Positions 1 through 6,035 of a stretch of DNA of 6,415 bases are shown here, one piece after another; position 1 is the stretch's first letter, and every line of letters starts with the position of its first letter. Under the pieces are notes generated by a model that was not told the origin of the DNA, did not search any database, and was given only the letters and a program-made list of their open reading frames with translations. The stretch comes from a bacterium (GTDB lineage Bacteria > Bacteroidota > Ignavibacteria > Kapaibacteriales > UBA961), in contig JALHLL010000201.1 of the NCBI GenBank assembly GCA_022844575.1, positions 1 through 6,415 on the forward strand, written 5' to 3'. Position numbers and translations under genes: made by a program.

Positions 1-54
1 ATTGTAAATCTGAAAGAAACAATTATACAGTTTGAGTTACTGTATAGACGATAA
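1..54 (+). CDS. Possible C-terminal end of an upstream gene (partial)
   Basis: Frame 1 is open from the window edge for 17 codons and ends with TAA at 52-54; the tail would read IVNLKETIIQFELLYRR. The composition looks protein-like, with alternating hydrophobic and charged residues. A run this short is not rare by chance, even in AT-rich DNA. No family can be recognised and the rest of the gene lies outside the window. A hairpin-capable inverted repeat (24-46) lies inside this stretch, which could equally mean it is noncoding. Confidence 0.25.
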   Translation: MVNLKETIIQFELLYRR

Positions 55-240
55 CTACCAAGTCCCCATCACTCAATACTTATCATTGATCACTAAAAAA
101 CGTTCAAACTTAGGGAACACCTTTCATATACTGAAACTTATTTTTTGTTATCCTATTACAAGTTTTTAGTAAACGAATGATGAAACATGTATTTTTGCAA
201 AATATTGCAGCATATTCAACCCCGAGTCAACTTACAAACT
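55..240. other. Intergenic leader without a recognisable gene
   Basis: About 186 bp upstream of the first TPR gene. It is very AT-rich and I see no convincing ORF on either strand. TTATTTTTTG at 138-147 resembles the TAnnTTTG -7 element of Bacteroidota promoters but has one extra base, and no TTTG stands at the expected distance upstream. A short dyad AAACTT/AAGTTT (134-139 and 160-165) is present with a 20-nt loop. The promoter of the TPR operon is probably here but cannot be placed reliably. Confidence 0.4.
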
Positions 241-1338
241 ATGATATACGGCATTGTGCGGTTTATTTTCGTAGTGCTTGTGTTTTGGTTAGCGTCATGT
301 TCTCCATCGCATCAGCAAGCTGAAGAATATTATAATCAGGCTATCGATCTTTCGCAAAAAGGTAAGGATGCGGAAGCAATACAGCTTCTCGAAAAAGCTG
401 TGAAACTGGATGACGAGTACTTTAAGGCCTGGTATGCACTCGGAACAATAAACTATCATTCAGGTACCTATTATAAAGCGATTGACGCTTTCAAAAAAGC
501 CGTAGAACTTGAATCGGAAGATTATCTCGCAAACAATTATCTTGGTCTTAGTCGTGCTCGTGTCGGCAAATTTGCAGAGGCAATACCGAATTTCGAAACG
601 GCAATAGAAGTATGTCCCGATACGCTTTTACCCGGAGAAACACATACAAACTTGGCGGCAAGTCTTGTACAAACGGGCAATATTCAGCGCGCTCTTGATT
701 TTTACAAATCGGGCTTGGATATTTTAGTGCGTAGTGCCAACCCTAAAGATCGGGAAATAGTACACTCTACGTATTATGATGCGGCAAACAGTATTGCGGG
801 TGCCGGTGCATTATCGAGTGCATTACCGTTATACACAATGGCAATAGCCATTAAACCTGACTTTAAGGAAGCGATGCACTATCTTGCATTTACATACTTT
901 AACTTAGGTCAGCCGGACTCCGCAGAAAAATATTGGTACAAAGCACTTTCGATTGATTCATCTTTTTATATGCCTTACGGAGGACTTTCCAAGTTGCGGA
1001 GATCACAAAAAAGAACTCCCGAAGCAAATAATTTTCTCGGACTATCTGAAGTATATCGGGGAAATATTAAGGTTGCAACAGCACATTTCCAAAATGCAAT
1101 TTTAGGAAATCCAGCTTTCGGTGAAGCATATTATAATTTGGGGCTTGCCTCAGTTGAAATAGGTAACTATTCTTTAGCTCAAACAAATCTGAAAAAGGCA
1201 ATCTCTTTATTAAAAGATTCCCATTTCCCGACTGCTGCATTGTCATATATGAATACTCTTCAAAAAAACAAAACAGATTCAATACCTGTGCAGCAAAGTC
1301 AGTCCTCAAATCCAATTGAAAAATCTTTCATGTTTTAA
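241..1338 (+). CDS. TPR-repeat lipoprotein (first of three TPR proteins)
   Basis: Predicted lipid-anchored tetratricopeptide-repeat protein of 365 aa, likely a periplasm-facing scaffold for protein-protein contacts; its partner is unknown. The frame is open from an ATG at 187, but I choose the ATG at 241. From there the protein begins with a compact signal peptide (MIYGIVRFIFVVLVFW) ending in the lipobox LASC with Cys20, whereas the longer form buries this signal behind 18 extra residues. Neither start has a strong Shine-Dalgarno sequence. About eight TPR units follow (roughly residues 27-126 for repeats 1-3, then 132-163, 176-243 for two repeats, and 261-326 for two more). They show the usual A/G-Y-A-P spacing, for example YNLGLASVEIGNYSLAQ near residue 300. 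Repeats 4-7 are more diverged. The tail is Ser/Gln-rich. The next TPR gene starts 30 bp downstream, so the two are probably co-transcribed. TPR fold certain; export likely; function unknown. Confidence 0.88.
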   Translation: MIYGIVRFIFVVLVFWLASCSPSHQQAEEYYNQAIDLSQKGKDAEAIQLLEKAVKLDDEYFKAWYALGTINYHSGTYYKAIDAFKKAVELESEDYLANNYLGLSRARVGKFAEAIPNFETAIEVCPDTLLPGETHTNLAASLVQTGNIQRALDFYKSGLDILVRSANPKDREIVHSTYYDAANSIAGAGALSSALPLYTMAIAIKPDFKEAMHYLAFTYFNLGQPDSAEKYWYKALSIDSSFYMPYGGLSKLRRSQKRTPEANNFLGLSEVYRGNIKVATAHFQNAILGNPAFGEAYYNLGLASVEIGNYSLAQTNLKKAISLLKDSHFPTAALSYMNTLQKNKTDSIPVQQSQSSNPIEKSFMF

Positions 1339-1359
1339 ATATTACTATTATCATTTTCC

Positions 1360-1363
1360 GGAG
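1360..1363 (+). promoter_or_regulatory. Shine-Dalgarno site of second TPR gene
   Basis: GGAG stands 5 nt before the ATG at 1369, inside the 30-bp gap after the first TPR gene. It supports that start codon and independent translation initiation within a shared transcript. Confidence 0.6.
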
Positions 1364-1368
1364 TCTTA

Positions 1369-2277
1369 ATGAAAACAATCGGACGTATATTTTTCATAGC
1401 CCTTCTTATCGGCTTCTCGACCAGTCAATGGCATTGTTCCAACTCGGATAAAGAAGCGGAGTATGAATGTTTTAAAGGTGAAACATATATGCGTTTCAGT
1501 GACTTTAAGAAATCCCTTGCATCCTTTAAAAAAGCAACCGATCTAAAGTCAGACTATGCAGAAGCATACTGGCGTATGGGTACTGCCTATGCCGGTTTGA
1601 ACAATGCTGCCGAAATGGAAAAATCATATCGTTTGGCAATTGAAAAAGACCCTAATTTTCTTGATGCTTATTATTCATTGGGCTTAGCTCTTGTAGCAAA
1701 AGGCAATCATGAGGAAGGGATAAAAATATATTCGAAAGCCATTGAATTAAAGCCTGACTCAGCTTTGGGTTATAATAATCTTGGCGTTGCTTTGCATGGC
1801 AAAGGCGACTATGATAAAGCGATTGTTGAATTCAAAAAATCAATCGAGAAGCAAAAAACATTCACGGAAGCATACTTTAATCTTGGTAATGCCTATGCTA
1901 AAAAGAATGAATTGCCTAATGCAATCGAGGCATATACAAAAGCAACACAAACAAGAACCGACTATTCGCAAGCATACTTTGAGTTAGCCGTTACATACAA
2001 TAAACTTGGCAGAAATGCCGAAGCTCTTAATAATTTCGGACTCTACTATTTCTGGACAAATAACTATACATCGGCTGTTGAGCAATTCAGCCGTGCCGTA
2101 GCACTTGATCCGAAGTATGCTATAGGCTTTAATAATCTTGCTTTCGTGTACTCCAAACTTGGTGCGAATGCGAAAGCAATAGAGAACTATAAGATTGCCG
2201 CCTCTTTGGGTTATGAACCCGCGCAGCAGATTTTGACTCAGAACAAAATCACATGGGCAGACAACAAAAGCAAATAA
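1369..2277 (+). CDS. TPR-repeat protein, probable lipoprotein (second of three)
   Basis: Exported TPR protein of 302 aa with unknown partner. The N-terminus MKTIGRIFFIALLIGF is a typical signal peptide. It is followed by SQWHC-SNSD, so Cys23 could be a lipidation site, although the -3 to -1 residues Q-W-H do not fit the usual L-(A/S)-(G/A)-C lipobox. TPR units run 30-62, 63-96, 97-130, 131-164, 165-198, a half unit 199-215 with only the first helix, then full units 216-249 and 250-283. The last repeat passes into AASLGYEPAQQIL, which looks like a Sel1-type cap and resembles the end of the third TPR protein. The start is supported by a GGAG site at 1360-1363. It probably shares a transcript with the gene 30 bp upstream; a hairpin lies 25 bp after its stop. 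No enzymatic domain is visible. Confidence 0.9.
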   Translation: MKTIGRIFFIALLIGFSTSQWHCSNSDKEAEYECFKGETYMRFSDFKKSLASFKKATDLKSDYAEAYWRMGTAYAGLNNAAEMEKSYRLAIEKDPNFLDAYYSLGLALVAKGNHEEGIKIYSKAIELKPDSALGYNNLGVALHGKGDYDKAIVEFKKSIEKQKTFTEAYFNLGNAYAKKNELPNAIEAYTKATQTRTDYSQAYFELAVTYNKLGRNAEALNNFGLYYFWTNNYTSAVEQFSRAVALDPKYAIGFNNLAFVYSKLGANAKAIENYKIAASLGYEPAQQILTQNKITWADNKSK

Positions 2278-2302
2278 TTTCGGCATTCGATAGTTAATAC
2301 AT

Positions 2303-2327
2303 GCGGCGTATTGAGTCAATACGCCGC
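2303..2327 (+). terminator. Perfect hairpin, probable terminator or attenuator
   Basis: Arms GCGGCGTATTGA (2303-2314) and TCAATACGCCGC (2316-2327) are exact reverse complements around a single central G; about 10-11 bp would pair with a 3-5 nt loop. Two more outer pairs (A2301-T2329, U2302-G2328 wobble) are possible. GTTCATTTTT follows, giving a five-T run 5 nt past the stem. The GC-rich arms stand out against the AT-rich surroundings. It lies 25 nt after the second TPR gene and 29 nt before the ATG of the third, so it could end the first transcript or only attenuate readthrough. Confidence 0.65.
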
Positions 2328-2355
2328 GTTCATTTTTACAAGGACAAAATACATC

Positions 2356-3672
2356 ATGAGAGTTTGCATTTTCTTACTCTATTTAAGTTTACTTAGCCCC
2401 TTATTTCTGTTCGCTCAGAAAAGCAGTGACTTATTTTCCGAAGCAAAGAAACAATTAGGGATGAGGAAATTTGAAGCAGCCGAACAGACTTTGAAAAAAC
2501 TTATAGCCGAAAAACCGGATTATGCTGAAGCATATAATGAACTTTCAATAGCGTTAGGTAATCAGGGAAAGTATGATGAAGAGCAGAAAGTATTACAAAA
2601 AGCAATAGAACTTTCGCCCAACTATGCGGAAGCATATTCTAACCTGGGTAATTCCCTCTCATCACAAAAAAAGTATCTTGAAGCGATAGTTCAATACGAT
2701 AAGGCGATAGAGTTAAAACCTGACAATGCTGTTTTTTACTATAACAGAGGTAATGCTCTCTCAGCACTTAAAAACACAGTTGAGGCAATACCTGCTTATG
2801 TAAAAGCAATAGAGCTTGATCCGAATTTTGTTATGGCATATTTGAATATGGGCTATACCTTTACAGCATCCGGCAAATATGATGATGCCTTGCGTACTTA
2901 TGATGCAGCTATTGAGAAATTTCCCGATAATGCCGAACTATTACATGCTGCCGGAAATGCCGCAATGCTAAAAAGCGAGTATGCTCAAGCAGAACAATAC
3001 TATGCAAAGTCTGTTCAAAAAGATTCGATGTATGCCGATGCTTGGAATAACTTAGGGCTTTCTCGACATACATTACATTTTTACGGTGAAGCGATTTCCG
3101 CATTTAACAAGGCAATAGCCATAAACCCACAGTTTACGCAAGCATGGAATAATTTAGGATTAACATATCTATCGAAAAACTTAAATGATTCGGCACTGAT
3201 ATGTTTTAACAAAGCCATAAAAATATCCCCGAGTTTTGCAAAAGGGTATTATAATTTAAGTGTTGTCCATCTGAGAAATCAACAGAAAGAAGAAGCTCTT
3301 ACTGCAATCTTAAATGCTGCGAAATATGATACAAAGAATCCTATTGTATGGTATCAAGCAGGTGTAGTTGCTTCAGAACAAGGCAAACTGAGAAGTGCAA
3401 TTGCTTACTTGGAACGTACATTATTATACGATTCCGCATATTCGGACGCCTATTATGCAATGAGCATCTTAGCAAGAAAAATATCGGATGGTGAAGACCC
3501 TATACCACCCATTGAATTACAAAATCCGACAATAAGCGACGAAAAGAAAAAACAGCATAAACAGTTTCGGGAAGATTTTGTAAAAGGTATGGCTATCGTA
3601 AGCAAACAATGGCTCGAAAAAGCGGCACTGTTGGGTAATGCTGCTGCAAAAAATGATTTGGAGATGAAATAA
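2356..3672 (+). CDS. Secreted TPR-repeat protein (third of three)
   Basis: Exported TPR protein of 438 aa. The frame stays open upstream to a TTG at 2311, but that codon lies in the stem of the hairpin. From the ATG at 2356 the protein begins with a clean type I signal peptide (MRVCIFLLYLSLLSPLFLFA, cleavage likely after Ala20 before Gln21), and AAGGA at 2340-2344 lies upstream with an 11-nt gap. About ten TPR units follow in near-perfect 34-residue register (24-55, 56-89, then every 34 residues to 361), with an eleventh first helix at about 362-375. Many units end in a canonical AIELxP-type turn. After a Pro-rich linker (380-392) and a charged helix, the C-terminus WLEKAALLGNAAAKNDL looks like a Sel1-type helix. 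No lipobox is present, so unlike its two neighbours it is probably soluble in the periplasm or secreted. Its stop abuts the methyltransferase start, so the two are co-transcribed. Function unknown. Confidence 0.9.
   Translation: MRVCIFLLYLSLLSPLFLFAQKSSDLFSEAKKQLGMRKFEAAEQTLKKLIAEKPDYAEAYNELSIALGNQGKYDEEQKVLQKAIELSPNYAEAYSNLGNSLSSQKKYLEAIVQYDKAIELKPDNAVFYYNRGNALSALKNTVEAIPAYVKAIELDPNFVMAYLNMGYTFTASGKYDDALRTYDAAIEKFPDNAELLHAAGNAAMLKSEYAQAEQYYAKSVQKDSMYADAWNNLGLSRHTLHFYGEAISAFNKAIAINPQFTQAWNNLGLTYLSKNLNDSALICFNKAIKISPSFAKGYYNLSVVHLRNQQKEEALTAILNAAKYDTKNPIVWYQAGVVASEQGKLRSAIAYLERTLLYDSAYSDAYYAMSILARKISDGEDPIPPIELQNPTISDEKKKQHKQFREDFVKGMAIVSKQWLEKAALLGNAAAKNDLEMK
3660..3663 (+). promoter_or_regulatory. 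Shine-Dalgarno site of the methyltransferase, inside the TPR gene end
   Basis: GGAG ends 9 nt before the ATG at 3673 and lies within the last codons of the third TPR gene. It fixes the methyltransferase start at 3673 and implies translational coupling, since the TAA of one gene is followed directly by the ATG of the next. Confidence 0.6.
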
Positions 3673-4866
3673 ATGTTTACATCACTATTAGATAATTTGT
3701 CAAAAAAAATATTGGATAATGATAAACAATTCGTTCTGACCTTATCCGACCCTTTAGGAGATACGACAATAGACGAAAAAAAATGTGTTGTACGGGTTAT
3801 TCATAATGATGAAATACCTTTTCTACAGAAACAAGTTTTTACAGAGAAAAAACATTACTCCGATAAACCGAAACATTTTACGCCTGAATCATTGAATGAA
3901 GTATTGGAAACGGTATTGAAGAAACCGTATAAAAGAGTACACTTACAAACACCTTCGGCAGATTTTTATGCCAAAGCAACAATAAAAAGAGAAACAACCC
4001 CACGGATACTTACAAATACAACAAAACCATCTATAAAAAAATGGTCAATAATGGAACACGACAATAGTCGCCATTACCCTATTACACCGGAAAATTCAAA
4101 AGATATACTTTTTGCGCTCGGAATTACCGACAAGGAAAACAATATTATCGCATCCAAAAGAGATAAGTATAAGCAGATAAATCATTTTATTTTAATATTC
4201 GAGACTCTATCAAGCGTAAAAGAATCGGATGGTACTTTAGTAATTGCAGATTGCGGCTGTGGTAAAGCATATTTAAGTTTTACCCTATACCATTACTTAC
4301 GTTTTATAAAAGAACGAGACGTTATTCTGCACGGCATTGATTCCAATAAAGAAATTATTGATTTCTGTACAAAAACTGCGGAAAATCTACAGTATGATAC
4401 CGCCTATTTTTATTGCTCCTCCTTGGAAAATTTAACCTTTGAGGGTGATTGTGATATAGTACTTGCGCTTCATGCTTGCGATACAGCTACCGATTATGCT
4501 TTGGCTTTTGCTGTAAACCATAAAGCGAAAGCGATACTCGCGGCACCCTGCTGTCATCATTATATCAACAAAACTATCTCCGATAAAGACTCACCCGATT
4601 CCTTTACAATGCTCTTGAAGGACGGTATTACACGCGAGCGATTAGCCGATTTGATAACGGATAGTATGCGTCGTGATATTCTTATAGGACATGGTTATAC
4701 TGCACAACTCATCGAGTTTGTAAGCCCCGAACACACAACTAAAAATATTATGATTCGTGCAGAAAAAGCAGTAAATGAAGTTGAAGAAAAAGATATGGAT
4801 GCTTTTCTTAGAGAAAGGGAAGCATGGAAAGTGCAGCCCAAGTTAGCGGAATTGCTTTCCATATAG
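3673..4866 (+). CDS. Class I SAM-dependent methyltransferase (Methyltransf_32-like)
   Basis: Predicted cytoplasmic methyltransferase of 397 aa; no signal peptide or membrane segment. The catalytic domain spans about 165-365. It shows the SAM-binding motif I ADCGCGKAYLSF (192-203), an acidic motif II HGIDSN (220-225, Asp223 expected to touch the SAM ribose), DIVLALHACDTATD (261-274) and APCCHHY (291-297). The LHAC and PCCxH/Y signatures, plus KRDKYKQINHF (162-172) before motif I, recall the Methyltransf_32 group that includes METTL25-like and GSTCD-like proteins. The substrate of the bacterial members is not something I can state. Residues 1-140 form a separate N-terminal part with no motif I recognise. 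The start directly follows the stop of the TPR gene and has its own GGAG, so it is the last gene of that operon. Its role beside exported TPR proteins is unclear; it may simply share the promoter. Fold assignment strong, substrate unknown. Confidence 0.87.
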   Translation: MFTSLLDNLSKKILDNDKQFVLTLSDPLGDTTIDEKKCVVRVIHNDEIPFLQKQVFTEKKHYSDKPKHFTPESLNEVLETVLKKPYKRVHLQTPSADFYAKATIKRETTPRILTNTTKPSIKKWSIMEHDNSRHYPITPENSKDILFALGITDKENNIIASKRDKYKQINHFILIFETLSSVKESDGTLVIADCGCGKAYLSFTLYHYLRFIKERDVILHGIDSNKEIIDFCTKTAENLQYDTAYFYCSSLENLTFEGDCDIVLALHACDTATDYALAFAVNHKAKAILAAPCCHHYINKTISDKDSPDSFTMLLKDGITRERLADLITDSMRRDILIGHGYTAQLIEFVSPEHTTKNIMIRAEKAVNEVEEKDMDAFLREREAWKVQPKLAELLSI

Positions 4867-4998
4867 ATATTACCGACTATAACTCTATTATACAATTATT
4901 ATCAAGAGCTGAGCAGAAGACTTCATTGTCTAGAACCGGTTTTATAAACGATAGAACAGTCTTTATTTCTAGTATCACTGTTTTACTTCTTGCTTCAT
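4867..4998. other. Convergent intergenic region with weak hairpin
   Basis: 132 bp between the stops of the methyltransferase (+) and the HxlR regulator (-). The only structure seen is an inverted repeat TAGAACAGT (4952-4960) / ACTGTTTTA (4977-4985), 9 bp with one G-U wobble and a 16-nt loop, ending in a short T-run on the + strand. It could be a weak terminator for the methyltransferase transcript, but the loop is large and the stem AT-rich. No other gene is convincing here. Confidence 0.3.
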
Positions 4999-5421
4999 CT
5001 ATACGACACCGTTCGATATTTTCAGAAAACCTGTTAACTCTCTAATCAAATTATCCTTATCTGAACGAATCCTTTCAATAAATTCCTTCGGTGCACCCGT
5101 ATTGGGATCGTATAAGGCACTCCATTGCACAATTTCAATTATTATAGGTACTAAAGCGATAGATTTATCTGTCAGTTTGTATATCTTTCTCGTATTATTT
5201 GCTTCACCTCTTTCAGATTTTATTAAGCCCTTATGCTCCAGCATAGTCAATCTATCTGCTAAAATATTTGTTGATATCTTTTCATCACTCTTCAAAAAGT
5301 CACCATATGTTTGTTTTTGTTGGAACATTAAGTCTCTAATAATCAGCAATGACCACTTATCACCGAAAATATCCAGTGCAAAACTTATAGGACAATCAGA
5401 CCTTCTTTTCACTTCCTTCAT
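4999..5421 (-). CDS. HxlR-family winged-helix transcriptional regulator
   Basis: DNA-binding regulator of 140 aa, a usual length for the HxlR/MarR-like family (HxlR, YodB, HypR, CatR). The family pattern is clear: SDCPISFALDIFGDKWSLLIIRDL at about 8-31, a recognition-helix segment ISTNILADRLTMLEHKGLI at 49-67, and the basic wing KSERGEANNTRKIYKLTD at 68-85, followed by a C-terminal dimerisation helix. Cys10 is the only cysteine and matches the conserved N-terminal Cys that in YodB-type members senses quinones, aldehydes or disulfide stress. The start has AAGGGG (5435-5440) upstream at a workable distance. It is transcribed away from the membrane-protein/VOC unit, and two dyads of the type such dimers bind lie in the shared spacer. 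Autoregulation and control of the divergent genes are therefore likely. Inducer unknown. Confidence 0.93.
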   Translation of the reverse strand: MKEVKRRSDCPISFALDIFGDKWSLLIIRDLMFQQKQTYGDFLKSDEKISTNILADRLTMLEHKGLIKSERGEANNTRKIYKLTDKSIALVPIIIEIVQWSALYDPNTGAPKEFIERIRSDKDNLIRELTGFLKISNGVV

Positions 5422-5454
5422 TTAAACTGTACTTCCCCTTAATATCATTAATAG

Positions 5455-5486
5455 CAAATCTAACTTTAGCACTTGCATTTTACAAG
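5455..5486 (-). promoter_or_regulatory. Candidate Bacteroidota-type promoter of the HxlR gene
   Basis: Read on the minus strand, CTTG (5486-5483) is followed after 20 nt by TAGATTTG (5462-5455). The latter is an exact match to the TAnnTTTG -7 element known from Bacteroidota, and CTTG is one base off the -33 TTTG. Transcription would begin roughly 35 nt before the start codon at 5421. The proximal dyad (5471-5487) covers the -33 element and part of the spacer, so a bound repressor would block this promoter. Confidence 0.5.
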
Positions 5487-5487
5487 T
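5471..5487. promoter_or_regulatory. Probable HxlR operator 1 (dyad, one mismatch)
   Basis: ACTTGCA-TTT-TACAAGT, an inverted repeat with 7-bp arms around a 3-bp spacer and one mismatch (A5482 where a G would complete the symmetry). It is part of a 22-bp direct repeat (5466-5487 and 5500-5521) with a single difference. It lies within the candidate promoter of the regulator gene. Binding by the adjacent HxlR protein is inferred from position and symmetry. Confidence 0.7.
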
Positions 5488-5504
5488 TTTTGTATTAACT
5501 TAGC

Positions 5505-5521
5505 ACTTGCATTTTGCAAGT
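5505..5521. promoter_or_regulatory. Probable HxlR operator 2 (perfect dyad)
   Basis: ACTTGCA-TTT-TGCAAGT, a perfect 7-bp-arm inverted repeat, centred 34 bp from operator 1 and in the same orientation of the flanking TTAGC. A possible divergent promoter overlaps it: TTTG at 5513-5516, 20-nt gap, then GTTTTTTG at 5537-5544, which matches only the TTTG half of the -7 consensus. The site would thus control the membrane-protein/VOC unit. Confidence 0.72.
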
Positions 5522-5614
5522 AACGTACATGTAAACGTTTTTTGTGCGTACTTGTTTTTGAGAGTATCGTATCGTTGTCAGAATTATCAACGCAAAACAA
5601 TAACAGATAAAGTA

Positions 5615-6025
5615 ATGAAGAACTTCACTCTCATTGCATTGGCATATGTAGTTCCAACAATGTTGCTTGGGATGGGATGGCATTTTGTATAGTTTCATGA
5701 GCTATACGAAAAACTTGGAATGTATAATAGAGCCGAACCAATTATTCCTCTCGATATGTCTTCTATGATTATTCAGGGATTGATAATGTCCTATTTCTAC
5801 CCCTACTATGCAAAAGATAAAAGTACTATAAAAACCGGACTGAAGTTCAGTTTAGTTATGGGTCTCTTTCTTTTTAGCGTAACGACTTTGGCAAATGCTG
5901 TAAAGATTGAAGTTACCTCTCTGCAACAATGGTGCATTATTCAACTTGCTTTTCATTTGATTCAGTTTACAATAACAGGTGTTTTTATCGGATTGATAAA
6001 AACCAATTCATACACTAATACATAA
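5615..6025 (+). pseudogene. Four-helix membrane protein gene interrupted by in-frame TAG
   Basis: From the ATG at 5615 the frame encodes MKNFTLIALAYVVPTMLLGM and on to Val25, meets TAG at 5690-5692, then continues in the same frame as FHELYEKLGMYNRAEPIIPL to a TAA at 6023-6025. Taken together it is a 136-codon small integral membrane protein with four hydrophobic segments (about 4-25, 47-65, 75-95, 106-128) and short loops. The part after the stop lacks its own first helix, and its first ATG (5720) has no properly spaced ribosome site, so separate translation of a working protein is unlikely. The frame is otherwise undamaged, which suggests a recent nonsense mutation, a sequencing error or readthrough. 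An ATG at 5507 upstream is rejected because it lies in operator 2. The VOC gene follows 10 bp later, so both likely form one unit under the HxlR regulator. Family not firmly recognised; function unknown. Confidence 0.75.
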
Positions 6026-6035
6026 TGGTTCAATT

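Noticed and set aside
187..240. Longer start for the first TPR gene at the ATG of 187
   Set aside because: It would add 18 residues in front of a complete lipoprotein signal peptide; the ATG at 241 gives a normal signal with Cys at position 20.
2311..2355. TTG start for the third TPR gene
   Set aside because: The TTG lies in the arm of a perfect hairpin and would bury the signal peptide; the ATG at 2356 has an upstream AAGGA and gives a clean signal sequence.
241..3672. CRISPR-like or satellite repeat array suggested by recurring short motifs such as GAAGCATA and GCAATAGA
   Set aside because: They are codon-level echoes of the 34-residue TPR consensus; spacing follows the 102-bp protein repeat and similarity is low at the DNA level.
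4824..5045. 73-codon + strand open frame bridging the methyltransferase end and the HxlR end
   Set aside because: A GGGAA lies before its ATG, but it overlaps both well-supported genes in other frames, has no recognisable motif and looks like a chance frame.
5102..5425. 107-codon + strand open frame opposite the HxlR gene
   Set aside because: It is the antisense shadow of the clear HxlR coding sequence.
5522..5566. Further dyads in the divergent spacer (AACGT-N8-ACGTT at 5522-5539, TACATGTA at 5526-5533, lone ACTTG half-site at 5550-5554)
   Set aside because: They are short, overlap each other and do not match the two main operator copies on both arms, so chance in AT-rich DNA is sufficient.
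5507..5614. Upstream extension of the interrupted membrane gene to an ATG at 5507
   Set aside because: The ATG is created by the operator dyad and the added residues do not resemble the membrane protein; the hydrophobic start at 5615 is natural.
5690..5692. Alternative genetic code with TAG as a sense codon
   Set aside because: Both the methyltransferase and the HxlR gene end in TAG at sensible family lengths, so TAG is a normal stop here.
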